Shown here: one piece after another, positions 1 to 8,792 of the stretch
Position numbering within the stretch: position 1 is the first letter of the stretch
How the letters are laid out: the number at the start of each line of letters is the position of its first letter
Assembly: GCF_022398325.1 (NCBI RefSeq)
Contig: NZ_JAKEVD010000018.1
Span: 16,249-80,248, forward strand
Direction: 5' to 3'
Source of the DNA: Shewanella sp. Isolate13
GTDB lineage: Bacteria; Pseudomonadota; Gammaproteobacteria; Enterobacterales; Shewanellaceae
Length of the DNA stretch: 64,000 nt
The notes under the pieces: generated by a model
Told to the model about the DNA's origin: nothing
Databases searched by the model: none
What the model saw: only the letters and a program-made list of their open reading frames with translations
Translations under genes and position numbers: made by a program

Positions 1-168
1 ATCGGCAAAGCCCAAGTGTTCTCTTTTATCTATCGGCAACATCATCACTAATTGTGGCTCGCCAAACATCGCCATTAATGCTTCTGGAACACGCTCAAAA
101 TCGTTGCGTTTTTCAACGAAAAGGTAACTTTCAGCCTTTCGTAGGCTTTTATATACTGCACAGATCAT
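1..168 (-). CDS. ycgL: YcgL family protein, 5' part only (gene runs off the left edge)
   Basis: The reverse strand from an ATG at 168 is open to the window edge and encodes 56 residues. The protein begins MICAVYKSLRKAESYLFVEK and continues with a FERVPEAL segment and a MMLPID segment, which I recognise as the conserved N-terminal pattern of the small YcgL domain (about 90-110 residues in E. coli). Its biochemical function is unknown. It lies divergent from minC, as ycgL does in enteric genomes, so the 120-bp spacer should hold both promoters. The C-terminus is outside the window. Confidence 0.85.
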   Translation of the reverse strand, partial: MICAVYKSLRKAESYLFVEKRNDFERVPEALMAMFGEPQLVMMLPIDKREHLGFAD

Positions 169-288
169 ATACGACTCAATTTCCAAACTATTCAACTTGC
201 CAGCTAAGGGAGCACACTATACCATGGTCCGTTAGGAATATAATGGATATCGGCCCTGCGCTGACTTTTTCTAGAGAGCAATACAGGA

Positions 289-954
289 ATGCAAACACCT
301 AGCCTCGAATTAAAAGGCTCTTCTTTTACTCTTTCTGTACTGCATATCAACAGTGATGATATGGCAGTTATCGCGGCGGAGTTAGATGCTAAGCTCGCTA
401 TTGCACCGCAATTTTTTCTAGGTGCACCTTTAGTGGTCAACCTGAGCGCCATTCAAACGAGTAATTTTGACATACTTGGATTAAAAGAGATATTAACCAG
501 TCGTCAATTGATCATCGTTGGGATCACAAGTGCGTCAACTGAACTCACTAAACAAGCTAAAGCGATTGGTCTGGCCACGGTTAAATCGGGGAAAGAATCC
601 AATTCACAACCTCAACTGCCTAAGACCACCAAAATCGTTAAACAAAACGTCCGCTCAGGACAACAGATCTATGCAAAAAATGCCGATCTGATTATTGTTG
701 GCGCGGTTGGAAATGGTGCAGAAGTGATCGCTGATGGCAGTATCCATATATACGGAACTTTACGTGGTAAAGCCATGGCTGGCGCGTCGGGCGACAGACA
801 TGCCGTTATCATGGCAAAAAAACTTGAAGCAGAACTGGTATCGATTGCAGGTCAATACTGGTTAACTGAGAACCTTCAGCAAAACGGAGCCGCACCAAGC
901 GGTTGCATTCGTCTAGAGGGCGAGTCGCTTACGGTTGAATCATTGCCTCTATAA
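289..954 (+). CDS. minC: Septum site-determining protein MinC
   Basis: Division inhibitor that blocks FtsZ polymerisation away from mid-cell; MinD recruits it to the membrane. At 221 residues it is close to the usual 220-235. The first ~100 residues are the FtsZ-facing domain. From about residue 118 the C-terminal beta-helix follows, with the typical RSGQQIYA start and the glycine-rich GAVGNGAEV and [10 protein letters not shown] turns, which dimerises and binds MinD. It is the first gene of minCDE, 30 bp before minD. The ATG at 289 follows an AGGA with almost no spacing, and a GAGAG lies 10-15 bases upstream. Confidence 0.96.
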   Translation: MQTPSLELKGSSFTLSVLHINSDDMAVIAAELDAKLAIAPQFFLGAPLVVNLSAIQTSNFDILGLKEILTSRQLIIVGITSASTELTKQAKAIGLATVKSGKESNSQPQLPKTTKIVKQNVRSGQQIYAKNADLIIVGAVGNGAEVIADGSIHIYGTLRGKAMAGASGDRHAVIMAKKLEAELVSIAGQYWLTENLQQNGAAPSGCIRLEGESLTVESLPL

Positions 955-984
955 AGAGCGCAAATATAGAAAGGATTATAATAA

Positions 985-1794
985 ATGGCACAGATTATTG
1001 TTGTCACATCGGGTAAAGGTGGCGTGGGTAAAACCACCTCAAGTGCTGCAATTGCCACTGGTCTTGCAATGAAAGGCCATAAAACGGTTGTTATCGATTT
1101 TGATATAGGACTGCGTAACCTAGACTTAATCATGGGCTGTGAACGCCGCGTAGTCTACGACTTTGTCAACGTCATCAATGGCGAAGCCAATCTTAATCAA
1201 GCACTCATTAAAGATAAGCGATGTGGGGATCTTTTTGTTCTGCCCGCCTCTCAAACTCGTGATAAAGATGCCTTGACTAAAGAAGGCGTAGGTAAGGTTC
1301 TTGAAGATCTAGCCAAAGATTTTGAATACATCATCTGTGACTCTCCTGCAGGTATCGAAACCGGCGCTATGATGGCACTTTACTTTGCCGATATCGCTAT
1401 CGTTACCACTAACCCTGAAGTTAGCTCTGTGCGCGACTCAGACCGAATTTTAGGTATGTTACAGAGTAAATCTAAGCGTGCAGAAGAAGGTTTAGAGCCA
1501 GTCAAAGAGTATCTATTGCTGACTCGTTACTCACCTGCTCGCGTGACAACCGGCGAAATGCTAAGTGTACAAGATGTCGAAGAGATCTTAGCGATTCCAC
1601 TACTGGGCGTGATCCCGGAATCACAAGCCGTATTAAAAGCCTCTAACTCTGGTGTACCTGTCATTATCGATCAAGAAAGCGATGCGGGTATGGCCTACAG
1701 CGATGCTGTAGAAAGGTTATTAGGTGAAGAACTGCCTTTCCGATTTCTTACGGAAGAGAAGAAAGGTTTCTTAAAACGAATTTTTGGTAGCTAA
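985..1794 (+). CDS. minD: Septum site-determining ATPase MinD
   Basis: Membrane-cycling ParA-type ATPase that carries MinC to the poles and is released by MinE. The deviant Walker A box KGGVGKTT spans residues 11-18, with the signature lysine K11. The DFDIGLRNLDL and CDSPAGIE switch segments are intact. The protein ends in the amphipathic helix FLKRIFGS, the membrane-targeting sequence. Its 269 residues match the family. An AAGGA lies upstream of the ATG, and only three bases separate its stop from minE. Confidence 0.97.
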   Translation: MAQIIVVTSGKGGVGKTTSSAAIATGLAMKGHKTVVIDFDIGLRNLDLIMGCERRVVYDFVNVINGEANLNQALIKDKRCGDLFVLPASQTRDKDALTKEGVGKVLEDLAKDFEYIICDSPAGIETGAMMALYFADIAIVTTNPEVSSVRDSDRILGMLQSKSKRAEEGLEPVKEYLLLTRYSPARVTTGEMLSVQDVEEILAIPLLGVIPESQAVLKASNSGVPVIIDQESDAGMAYSDAVERLLGEELPFRFLTEEKKGFLKRIFGS

Positions 1795-1797
1795 TTT

Positions 1798-2058
1798 ATG
1801 TCTCTTCTTGATTATTTTAAAACGAAAAAGGAACCAAGCACTGCGGTGACAGCAAAAGAACGACTGCAGATCATCGTTGCACATCAACGTGGAGAGCGTG
1901 ACGCCCCTGATTACTTTCCTCAAATGAAGCAGGAAATCATCGAGGTGATCCGTAAGTATGTTCAAGTCGGGCCCGATCAAGTCTCAGTTCAGCTCGAGCA
2001 GACCGATGACCACTTCTCAGTGCTTGAACTAAATGTCACTTTGCCAGAGCAGAATTAA
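1798..2058 (+). CDS. minE: Cell division topological specificity factor MinE
   Basis: Activates MinD ATPase and drives pole-to-pole oscillation of MinCD. The 86 residues start MSLLDYF, the membrane-contacting N-terminus. The anti-MinCD helix [13 protein letters not shown] follows at about residues 20-32, then the [11 protein letters not shown] helix and a beta-strand C-terminus. It begins three bases after minD and ends just before a strong terminator, so it closes the minCDE operon. Confidence 0.96.
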   Translation: MSLLDYFKTKKEPSTAVTAKERLQIIVAHQRGERDAPDYFPQMKQEIIEVIRKYVQVGPDQVSVQLEQTDDHFSVLELNVTLPEQN

Positions 2059-2090
2059 TCCTCCCTCGGTATTGACGCTTACATCTAACA

Positions 2091-2119
2091 AAAAAGCCCG
2101 CTTTCGCGGGCTTTCTTTT
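2091..2119 (+). terminator. Rho-independent terminator after minE (probably bidirectional)
   Basis: A 9-bp arm AAAGCCCGC (2093-2101), a TTTC loop and a GCGGGCTTT arm (2106-2114) are followed by CTTTT. An A-run precedes the stem, so it can also stop rnd transcription arriving from the right on the other strand. Confidence 0.9.
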
Positions 2120-2138
2120 GATATTAATACTAACGATA

Positions 2139-3248
2139 TTACAGCTTAAGCTCAGATAACGGCTGAGCGACAATCGCTTCTCTCCAGCCCTTTAAAATTA
2201 GAGGTTTATCGCCTTTTTTGCCATCCCAAACCCACTGCAAATATTCATGAATATACTTCTTAGAGCCTAATAACTCCAACGGAATTCCCTTCGACTCCGC
2301 TTGCTCTGCAATACAGGTCTTGATGCTCTTAAACGCATTTTTATATCCAGTTTTAAGGGCGATAACGTCAAGAGGCTTAGGCGGATTATCATAGCTGACG
2401 TTACTGATGATCTTAATAATCTCTTTACCGTGAATACGCTTTTCCTGTTCGGTAAGCTCCGTCATCTTATAGAGATCATTCGTTGACTTAGGCTGTTTCT
2501 TAGCCAAACCAATCAGGGCGTGATCTTTAACGACAAAGCCTAACGCCAGATCTTTTTGTAGAGCACGCTTAAGGCGCCATTGGGACAAATCTCTTAATAC
2601 AGCAAGCTGATTTGAGCTAAGCTGGAAAGCATTCTTGACCTTAAGATAAGCGGTTTCAGGGGCTGGCGTCTCTAAACGCCCCTGCGTCATACGTACGCCT
2701 TCTTCATAAACCCAATCAAGCCTGCCCTGCTCTTCTAACAACTTAACCAGCTGCGGGTAAAGCTTATAAAGATAATAAACGTCATTTGCGGCGTAATTAA
2801 GCTGTGCCTCCGTTAATGGGCGTTTTAACCAATCGGTACGTGACTCGCCTTTATCAATGCTAACTTCCAGCATCTGCTCGACAAGTTTTGCATAGCCTAA
2901 GCCATGACCCATTCCAGCAAGGCTTGCTGCAATTTGACTATCGAATAGATTCGTAGGCTGTCGCTGGCCGTAACGTGCAAAGACCTCTAGGTCTTCACTG
3001 CATGAATGCAACAGTTTTACGCAGCCCTCTTTGGTCAATAACTGCCAAAATAGGTCCAAATTATTGACCGCTAAAGGATCGATAAGTGCTAGCGTCTTTC
3101 CATCATAGGCTTGGATTAAGCCCAATCGCGCATAGTAGGTACGAGTACGAACAAATTCAGTGTCTAGCACCAATAAATCAGCTTCTTGGTATTGCTCCAC
3201 AAGCGCCGCTAAACTGGCATCATCTTCAATATATTGAAACACTAACAA
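2139..3248 (-). CDS. rnd: Ribonuclease D
   Basis: 3'-to-5' exoribonuclease used in tRNA and other RNA 3' maturation. The DEDDy exonuclease domain fills about residues 1-180: Exo I has DTEF, Exo II lies around SCSEDLE, and Exo III is YAANDVYYL with the DEDDy tyrosine and aspartate. An HRDC domain follows at about 210-290 (LRDLSQWR). Its 369 residues fit the family. The start is TTG, supported by GGAG nine bases upstream; an in-frame GTG two codons later is a poorer fit. It lies downstream of fadD on the same strand but behind a hairpin. Confidence 0.95.
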   Translation of the reverse strand: MLVFQYIEDDASLAALVEQYQEADLLVLDTEFVRTRTYYARLGLIQAYDGKTLALIDPLAVNNLDLFWQLLTKEGCVKLLHSCSEDLEVFARYGQRQPTNLFDSQIAASLAGMGHGLGYAKLVEQMLEVSIDKGESRTDWLKRPLTEAQLNYAANDVYYLYKLYPQLVKLLEEQGRLDWVYEEGVRMTQGRLETPAPETAYLKVKNAFQLSSNQLAVLRDLSQWRLKRALQKDLALGFVVKDHALIGLAKKQPKSTNDLYKMTELTEQEKRIHGKEIIKIISNVSYDNPPKPLDVIALKTGYKNAFKSIKTCIAEQAESKGIPLELLGSKKYIHEYLQWVWDGKKGDKPLILKGWREAIVAQPLSELKL

Positions 3249-3271
3249 AGTTGTCTACTCCATAAATATGC

Positions 3272-3323
3272 AAAAGCCGGCGATTGCCGGCTTTAGTATA
3301 ACCAAAAGTGGCAATCGCCACTT
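3272..3323 (-). terminator. fadD terminator followed upstream by a second, mutually complementary hairpin
   Basis: On the minus strand, AAAGCCGGC (3294-3286), a 4-base loop and GCCGGCTTT (3281-3273) run into TTTT: a good terminator for fadD. A second stem (3306-3312 with 3317-3323) lies just upstream in the transcript. The cores of the two hairpins are reverse complements (3279-3288 against 3310-3319), so one 10-bp long-range helix can replace both. Confidence 0.8.
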
Positions 3324-3343
3324 AATGACTGATGAGGGGATTC

Positions 3344-5011
3344 TTACTTAACCTCATCTCTCAATTCCCTACGCAGGATCTTACCTACGTTGGTTTTAGG
3401 CAGTTCATCTCTAAATTCTACCAGCTTAGGGATCTTATATCCCGTCAAATGCACTCGACAATGCTTGATTACGTCCTCTTTGGTCAAAGATTTATCGTTT
3501 GCGACCACAAATACCTTAACCAACTCGCCAGACACTTCATGGGGTACACCTACTGCGGCGACTTCAATCACTTTAGGGTGCAATGCAACCACTTCTTCAA
3601 CTTCATTCGGGAACACGTTGAAGCCAGATACTAAAATCATGTCCTTCTTACGGTCAACGATGTAGAAGTAACCTTTATCATCCATATAGCCGATATCACC
3701 GGTAGCTAAATAGCCATCTTTATCGATAACTTTACTCGTTTCTTCTGGACGCTGCCAATAGCCAACCATGACCTGCGGCCCTTTTGCAAATAATTCACCC
3801 GTTTCGCCTTGAGGCAGTACATTTCCTGCGTCATCACGGACCTGCATATCGGTATTAGCAACAGGGAAACCAATTGATCCGTTGTAGCCGTCTAGGTTAT
3901 AGGGACAACAAGTCACCAATGGTGCAGCCTCTGTCAGACCATAACCTTCAAGAAGGCGCGTCTTTGTTAACCCTTGCCATTTATCGGCAACAGCACGCTG
4001 CACAGCCATTCCGCCACCAATCGATAGCTTGAGTTCTGAAAAATTAAGCTTGCCAAAATCTTCGTTATTAACCAGCGCGTTAAACAAGGTATTTACACCT
4101 GTTAAAACAGTAAACTGATGCTTGTCTAGCTCACTAATGAATGCAGGCAGATCTCTAGGATTGGTGATCAACAGGTTATTCGCACCCTTATGGATAAACA
4201 ACAAACAGTTAACCGTCAATGCAAAAATATGGTATAGCGGCAGTGCCGTCACCACGAATTCTTTACCATTATCAAGCATAGGACCGTACGCGGCGTCAGC
4301 CTGTAAAAGGTTGCTCACCACGTTACTATGGCTAAGCATGGCGCCTTTAGAAACACCAGTTGTACCACCTGTGTATTGTAAAAAGGCAAGATCATCTCTT
4401 TTCACGTTAGGCTTAACATACTGTAAGCGGCGACCTTTATAGAGTGCCTTGCGCATAGAGATTGCATGTGGCAAATGGTACTTAGGCACCATTTTCTTGA
4501 TGTACTTAACAACGAAGTTAACCACGGTACGCTTAGGCGCGCTTAAGAGATCACCAAGTCCTGTCAGGATAACGCTTTCAACTGGCGTATCGGCAACCAC
4601 TTTCTCTAGGGTGTGCGCAAAGTTAGACACAACAACAATCGCTTTAGCCCCAGAATCTGTTAGCTGGTGCTTGAGTTCGCGTGGGGTATACAGAGGATTG
4701 ACGTTCACTACAACCATACCGGCACGTAAGATACCGAATAGAGCGATAGGATATTGCAACAGGTTCGGCATCATAATAGCGACACGGTCGCCTTTATTTA
4801 GCTTTAACTCGTTTTGGAGATAGGCAGCAAAAGCTCGGCTACGCTCTTCCAGCTTACGGTAGGTCAGTGTTGCACCCATATTCACGAACGCTGGTTGATC
4901 TGCATACTTTGCCACTGAAGTTTCAAATAGATCCACAAGTGATGCATATTGTTCTACATCAATTTCAGAAGGCACATCATCTGGTAGATTATTAATCCAA
5001 AGTTGGTCCAC
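3344..5011 (-). CDS. fadD: Long-chain fatty acid--CoA ligase
   Basis: Activates imported fatty acids to acyl-CoA in two steps through an acyl-adenylate, at the inner face of the membrane; this is the entry to beta-oxidation. Its 555 residues compare with about 560 in E. coli FadD. The ATP/AMP P-loop [11 protein letters not shown] lies at about residues 213-223. The C-terminal subdomain carries [10 protein letters not shown] and [16 protein letters not shown], the fatty-acyl-CoA synthetase signature, and ends with a catalytic-lysine segment [11 protein letters not shown]. The start is GTG with AGGAG seven bases before it. It has its own terminator before rnd and a 186-bp spacer upstream. Confidence 0.95.
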   Translation of the reverse strand: MDQLWINNLPDDVPSEIDVEQYASLVDLFETSVAKYADQPAFVNMGATLTYRKLEERSRAFAAYLQNELKLNKGDRVAIMMPNLLQYPIALFGILRAGMVVVNVNPLYTPRELKHQLTDSGAKAIVVVSNFAHTLEKVVADTPVESVILTGLGDLLSAPKRTVVNFVVKYIKKMVPKYHLPHAISMRKALYKGRRLQYVKPNVKRDDLAFLQYTGGTTGVSKGAMLSHSNVVSNLLQADAAYGPMLDNGKEFVVTALPLYHIFALTVNCLLFIHKGANNLLITNPRDLPAFISELDKHQFTVLTGVNTLFNALVNNEDFGKLNFSELKLSIGGGMAVQRAVADKWQGLTKTRLLEGYGLTEAAPLVTCCPYNLDGYNGSIGFPVANTDMQVRDDAGNVLPQGETGELFAKGPQVMVGYWQRPEETSKVIDKDGYLATGDIGYMDDKGYFYIVDRKKDMILVSGFNVFPNEVEEVVALHPKVIEVAAVGVPHEVSGELVKVFVVANDKSLTKEDVIKHCRVHLTGYKIPKLVEFRDELPKTNVGKILRRELRDEVK

Positions 5012-5197
5012 AAAAATCTCCTAATATCTCCACCTGCGGTGGAAACAATACCGCAATGGTCGTTAGCAGCTTGCCAATAAGCAAGCTAAAACACTGTCAA
5101 TTCATTATATTTATTGCAAACGCCAATAAATCATACGAGCGTTTAAATTTTGATTATCATCACATAAATGAAACAAAAAACCTAGCTTCTTTTTTGT

Positions 5198-6073
5198 TTA
5201 CGTTTTTAAGAAATCCCGAATGAGATTAGACACCTCCTCGGCACCTCCCATATGAAGATGGTGATCTCCCTCGACTTTTACACTTTTTAGCCGCTCAAAC
5301 CAACGATTAGCCATAGGGATCGCCTCTCGCAACTGAGAAAAACCTCCGCTACCAGAAATTAATAGAGTGTTGACTTTATGGGCTTGCATTAAGGCATCGA
5401 CTTGCGAAAAAGTCAGTCTTAAAGGGGAGTCTAATTTTAAACGAGGATCACTGCGCCAGCATACCCCAGAATCAAGGGTTTGCATATTGCGCTGTGTCAA
5501 TAATTCGCACCATTGTAGCTCTAGTGCGGTTAATTTGTGCCGTGCTTGCACGGCAACCGCCATATCACGATATACACTGACTGGTTTTGCCATTGAGGCA
5601 AGAAAACGTCGATGACCGCGAAAGCTATTATCTAACCTTTTTTTGGCTTTAACTTCATCCTCATAGAGGGGGGCCAAAGCCTCGATCAAGATTAAATTTT
5701 CTACTTTATTAGGAAACGCTGCCGAGTAGGCTGACGCGATTATGCCGCCGAGGGAATGGCCTAAAAGGGCCACGGGGCGCTGGTTGATAGAGAGTACATC
5801 TAGCAAGGCATCGAGATCGTACAAGTAATCTATCCAATGCAATGGATAAGCACCGGGACGATGCTCCGAGGCTCCATGTCCCGGCCAGTCGATGGCGAGA
5901 ATTTGATAATCGGTTAAATAGTCACTCAAAGGTTGAAAACTATTGGCGTTATCTAACCAGCCATGCAGCGCCAATATCAGTGGCTTGTCTGCCGCCCCCC
6001 ACAAACGTCCAGCCAATTTAATATGAGGCAACTGAATACTGACTTCGTCACCAAACTCACGCGCTAAGCTCAT
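5198..6073 (-). CDS. Alpha/beta-fold hydrolase
   Basis: A 291-residue serine hydrolase of the alpha/beta superfamily; the substrate is unknown. The oxyanion HG motif is at residues 37-38 (ALHGWLDNANSF), the nucleophile elbow GHSLGG puts Ser at 107, and the catalytic His is 271 or 272 in EGDHHLHM. No signal peptide is visible, so it is probably cytoplasmic. It starts eight bases after the methyltransferase-like gene and is the last gene of the leftward group from tsaB. The next gene, fadD, hints at ester or lipid substrates, but that is context only. Confidence 0.8.
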   Translation of the reverse strand: MSLAREFGDEVSIQLPHIKLAGRLWGAADKPLILALHGWLDNANSFQPLSDYLTDYQILAIDWPGHGASEHRPGAYPLHWIDYLYDLDALLDVLSINQRPVALLGHSLGGIIASAYSAAFPNKVENLILIEALAPLYEDEVKAKKRLDNSFRGHRRFLASMAKPVSVYRDMAVAVQARHKLTALELQWCELLTQRNMQTLDSGVCWRSDPRLKLDSPLRLTFSQVDALMQAHKVNTLLISGSGGFSQLREAIPMANRWFERLKSVKVEGDHHLHMGGAEEVSNLIRDFLKT

Positions 6074-6081
6074 CTACACTC

Positions 6082-6906
6082 TTATTTTTTTACAAATTTC
6101 AGCGTCATTCTATCGCTTTCACCGATTGCGAGATACTTTTCTTTGTCTTGATCTTCAAGGGCTAGCCTTGGAGGCAGTGTCCACACGCCTTTTGGATAAT
6201 CTTTACTATCCTTAGGGTTGGCGTTCACCTCAGAGCTGGCGACAAAGGTAAAACCCGCATTCTCGGCAAGTTTAATCACTTCAGCCTGATCCATATAACC
6301 AGTTTTAGCATCCACACCTGGCTCGCCTCTATGCTCAACAATGCCAAATGTCCCGCCACTCTTCAGCACCTTATAAGCCGATTCAAATACAGGCTCTAAA
6401 TAGCCTTTCATTGCCCAGTTATGCAAGTTTCGGAAGGTCAGTACCACATCGGCACTGTTATCGGGACCCATAGTGTAATAGTTTGGAGGATCAAAGGTCA
6501 CCGTGGTTGCGTTACCTAAACTAGCCTGATGTTCTTTTAGCCACTTTTCAAACTTCTTACCTACTTTTGCTCGGTATCCATTGCGGGCCTTTTCATCACT
6601 GGGATTAGTGTCGAAATTACCCGCAATATAATGGCCATCTTTAGCTAAATACGGAGCGAGAATTTCGGCGTACCAGCCACCACCAGGCCAAAGTTCGATA
6701 AGGGTATCGCTAGGCTTGATATCAAAGAAACTAAGAGTTTGTTCTGGATGGCGGTATTGATCACGAGCACTATTTTTAGCTTGTCTGAAGTCACTACTGA
6801 CTGCGGCTTCTAAAGCATGATTCTCATGTGCATTTACTGCGGTAGATAACGATAGGCTACAAGTGCTTACAAGCAGTACGCTTGCCGCTAACATTGTCTT
6901 TTTCAT
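6082..6906 (-). CDS. Class I SAM-dependent methyltransferase-like protein with a signal peptide
   Basis: The open frame extends to 6936, but the ATG at 6906 has AGGGGA seven bases upstream and begins a clean signal peptide: MKK, a hydrophobic stretch, and a likely cleavage after VNA. The mature ~250 residues contain a methyltransferase motif I, ELWPGGGWYAEIL, a DVVLTFRNLHNW segment at the usual motif IV position, and GGTFGIVEHRG. This resembles the COG4798-type 'predicted methyltransferase' group. SAM is normally cytoplasmic, so an exported methyltransferase is puzzling; it may have lost catalysis or bind another ligand. It sits between an M50-type protease gene and the hydrolase. Confidence 0.75.
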   Translation of the reverse strand: MKKTMLAASVLLVSTCSLSLSTAVNAHENHALEAAVSSDFRQAKNSARDQYRHPEQTLSFFDIKPSDTLIELWPGGGWYAEILAPYLAKDGHYIAGNFDTNPSDEKARNGYRAKVGKKFEKWLKEHQASLGNATTVTFDPPNYYTMGPDNSADVVLTFRNLHNWAMKGYLEPVFESAYKVLKSGGTFGIVEHRGEPGVDAKTGYMDQAEVIKLAENAGFTFVASSEVNANPKDSKDYPKGVWTLPPRLALEDQDKEKYLAIGESDRMTLKFVKK

Positions 6907-6980
6907 TGTAATTCCCCTTTTGATGACAGGCATCAACCTAACAGCAGGTTAACAAAAAACCAACCACTATAAACAGAGAG

Positions 6981-7724
6981 TTACATTTTAATCTTATTAC
7001 TACGCCTTTGTGCCGCGCCATCCACTCTGCGCCAACATAGATAGAGCATCAAGGCACTAGTGACTAACCAGACACCGACCCAAACCCAAGCAGGTACCCA
7101 ACTCTGCTGAGCCAGCATGTTAGCATCCCCCAGACCTTCAAGTCCGAGTAGCACAACAGGGCTTGCAAGTGCATTTAGAATTATCATCAAGGCGATCACC
7201 CGTAGACCGCTAGCAAGAAACTGATTTTGCTTAAGCTTTAGCGGCAATAAAAATAACACTGCCAGCGTAACAAGAATGGAAATAGTGAGCAGATCTCGAG
7301 CCCAGAGTAGAATCGTCAGTACAACGGCGCCGCCCAGTATCGCAAAACTTACTCGTATGCCCCGGGGCCAAGTTGCAAACATAAAGATAAGGTAGCCCCA
7401 CAGCGCGGCACCAAAGTAACCCGCAAAGCCTATCAGCAATGGCCAGCCTCCCTGACTAAAACATAAACCAGCACCGTTGGGAAACAGCTCAATATGACTA
7501 ACCACACCTCCGCTTATAATCGTTGCTAGCCCATGTGAAAGCTCATGGAAATAACTTTCTAACCATTTAAAGGGGATACTCACAAAAGGCAAGCGAGTGA
7601 CTATGAAGGCGATAAAGAGTTCAAGCAAAAAGCGCGTACGACCGGGAGCACCTGAAGCCGTTGCTAACGGAGCCGAGTGACTCAAGCTACTGTCGTGACT
7701 CGAGCTCGGCTGATGCTTAGGCAT
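6981..7724 (-). CDS. M50-type membrane metalloprotease (HExxH)
   Basis: A 247-residue multi-pass membrane protein. After a polar 30-residue N-terminus, the first hydrophobic segment leads into HELSH at residues 60-64, a zinc-binding HExxH motif within membrane context, followed by SGGVVSHIELFPNGAG. This looks like the peptidase M50B-like group. About six further hydrophobic segments follow, and the C-terminus is basic (CWRR, RRSNKIK). The start overlaps the end of the preceding small ORF by eight bases, which suggests translational coupling. The substrate is unknown; the small partner is one candidate. Confidence 0.72.
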   Translation of the reverse strand: MPKHQPSSSHDSSLSHSAPLATASGAPGRTRFLLELFIAFIVTRLPFVSIPFKWLESYFHELSHGLATIISGGVVSHIELFPNGAGLCFSQGGWPLLIGFAGYFGAALWGYLIFMFATWPRGIRVSFAILGGAVVLTILLWARDLLTISILVTLAVLFLLPLKLKQNQFLASGLRVIALMIILNALASPVVLLGLEGLGDANMLAQQSWVPAWVWVGVWLVTSALMLYLCWRRVDGAAQRRSNKIKM

Positions 7725-8025
7725 AAGTATCTATGCCAACCATTTGTTGGATCTCTTCTCGCTTTGCGGCGTGTTGATTAATCAGATATTGGGCAACGGC
7801 TCCACGTTGGCCACCAGTATGGCGTTCATATTCAACATGGGCACCAAGACGCGACTGAAGTGCGGCTGTATCTTCGTGATAGTCATTTATAACGAGCGCT
7901 TGGTGGGCCTTAGTCGGCAATACAGACTCAACACTGTCGCTAGTAACAGCCTGGGTCTGCACCGAGGCTGTTGCCTTGTTGCTCTCAAGCTTGTTGGTAA
8001 CAACTGGATTGGTGTTGATCTGCAT
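7717..8025 (-). CDS. Small conserved-looking protein of unknown function, coupled to the protease gene
   Basis: A 102-residue soluble protein that I do not recognise. Residues 1-40 are rich in Asn, Thr, Ser, Val and Gln and look disordered. Residues 45-102 look folded and charged (YHEDTAALQSRLGAHVEYERHTGGQRGAVAQYL, in two parts) and mostly helical. It starts 50 bp after tsaB, and its stop overlaps the next ATG by eight bases, so it probably belongs to the same transcript. It has no signal peptide, membrane segment or cysteine. Physical coupling to an intramembrane-type protease makes it a possible substrate or regulator. Confidence 0.62.
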   Translation of the reverse strand: MQINTNPVVTNKLESNKATASVQTQAVTSDSVESVLPTKAHQALVINDYHEDTAALQSRLGAHVEYERHTGGQRGAVAQYLINQHAAKREEIQQMVGIDTYA

Positions 8026-8075
8026 TTAATCGTCCTTAATTAACTCGATATAGGCTTAGGAGCTAGCAAGCAACA

Positions 8076-8792
8076 CTACTCTCTGCCAGGCAGTTTTTGC
8101 CATGTTACCGTATCACGTAAATAAACCGGAGCTAAGTCATCAACCAATGTACTTAGACCTTTATTCACGCCATCTTGAGCCAATGCCAGCATATATTTCG
8201 CTTCTGGAAATTTAGCCTCTTCACAGAGTCCCATTACAGGCACTAACTCAAGTAACTTTGGATAAGCATCAAATCCGGTTCCACAAGCCGTGATGGGTAA
8301 CGCCTCGTCTAAGCTTAGTACGATAGCCTCAGGTGCACTAACCACTTCTTCATTGACTAAAGTGGCTAATCCGTCAACTGCGATATATTGCCCCCAATAC
8401 ACCTCCCCCATACGCGCGTCGATAGCGGCTAAAACTTGCTTTGCCCCTTTATCGATAGCCGATTGCGCCATCGCGGCTAGGGTTGAAATGCCAATGACGG
8501 GGAGCTCTTGGCCTAAAGCTAGACCTTGGGTAATACTGGTACAAATGCGGATCCCAGTAAAGCTACCAGGGCCTCGACCGTAAGCAATCACATCGACATC
8601 TTGCAACTTCAACTGAGCTTGAGCCAAAACCGACTTAACCATTGGCAATAAGCGCTGGCTATGTTCGCGGGGGGCATCGGCTTGCTCACTATAAACAACA
8701 CCTAGATGGCTAACTGCTGCAGAACACGACTCAGTGCAGGTATCGAGTGCTAAAATACTCAGCTGTGTCGTATCGTTAGATTGTTTTGTCAT
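8076..8792 (-). CDS. tsaB: tRNA threonylcarbamoyladenosine biosynthesis protein TsaB
   Basis: Partner of TsaD (with TsaE) in the complex that transfers threonylcarbamoyl to A37 of ANN-decoding tRNAs. The ASKHA-fold N-terminus ILALDTCTESCSAAV and the hallmark GRGPGSFTGIR at about residues 70-80 are present, and its 238 residues are typical. In E. coli it also neighbours yoaA; here yoaA lies just upstream, separated by a short converging gene. It heads the leftward group that continues through the small ORF, the protease, the methyltransferase-like protein and the hydrolase. Confidence 0.93.
   Translation of the reverse strand: MTKQSNDTTQLSILALDTCTESCSAAVSHLGVVYSEQADAPREHSQRLLPMVKSVLAQAQLKLQDVDVIAYGRGPGSFTGIRICTSITQGLALGQELPVIGISTLAAMAQSAIDKGAKQVLAAIDARMGEVYWGQYIAVDGLATLVNEEVVSAPEAIVLSLDEALPITACGTGFDAYPKLLELVPVMGLCEEAKFPEAKYMLALAQDGVNKGLSTLVDDLAPVYLRDTVTWQKLPGRE

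Noticed and set aside
54..302. Rightward frame of 82 codons upstream of minC
   Set aside because: It lies over the antisense strand of ycgL, which encodes a recognisable protein. It has no ribosome-binding site and no natural composition.
5118..5144. AAACGC ... GCGTTT inverted repeat upstream of fadD as a fatty-acid regulator (PsrA/FadR) site
   Set aside because: The 15-base gap between half-sites does not fit the compact operators I know, and no second copy is seen.
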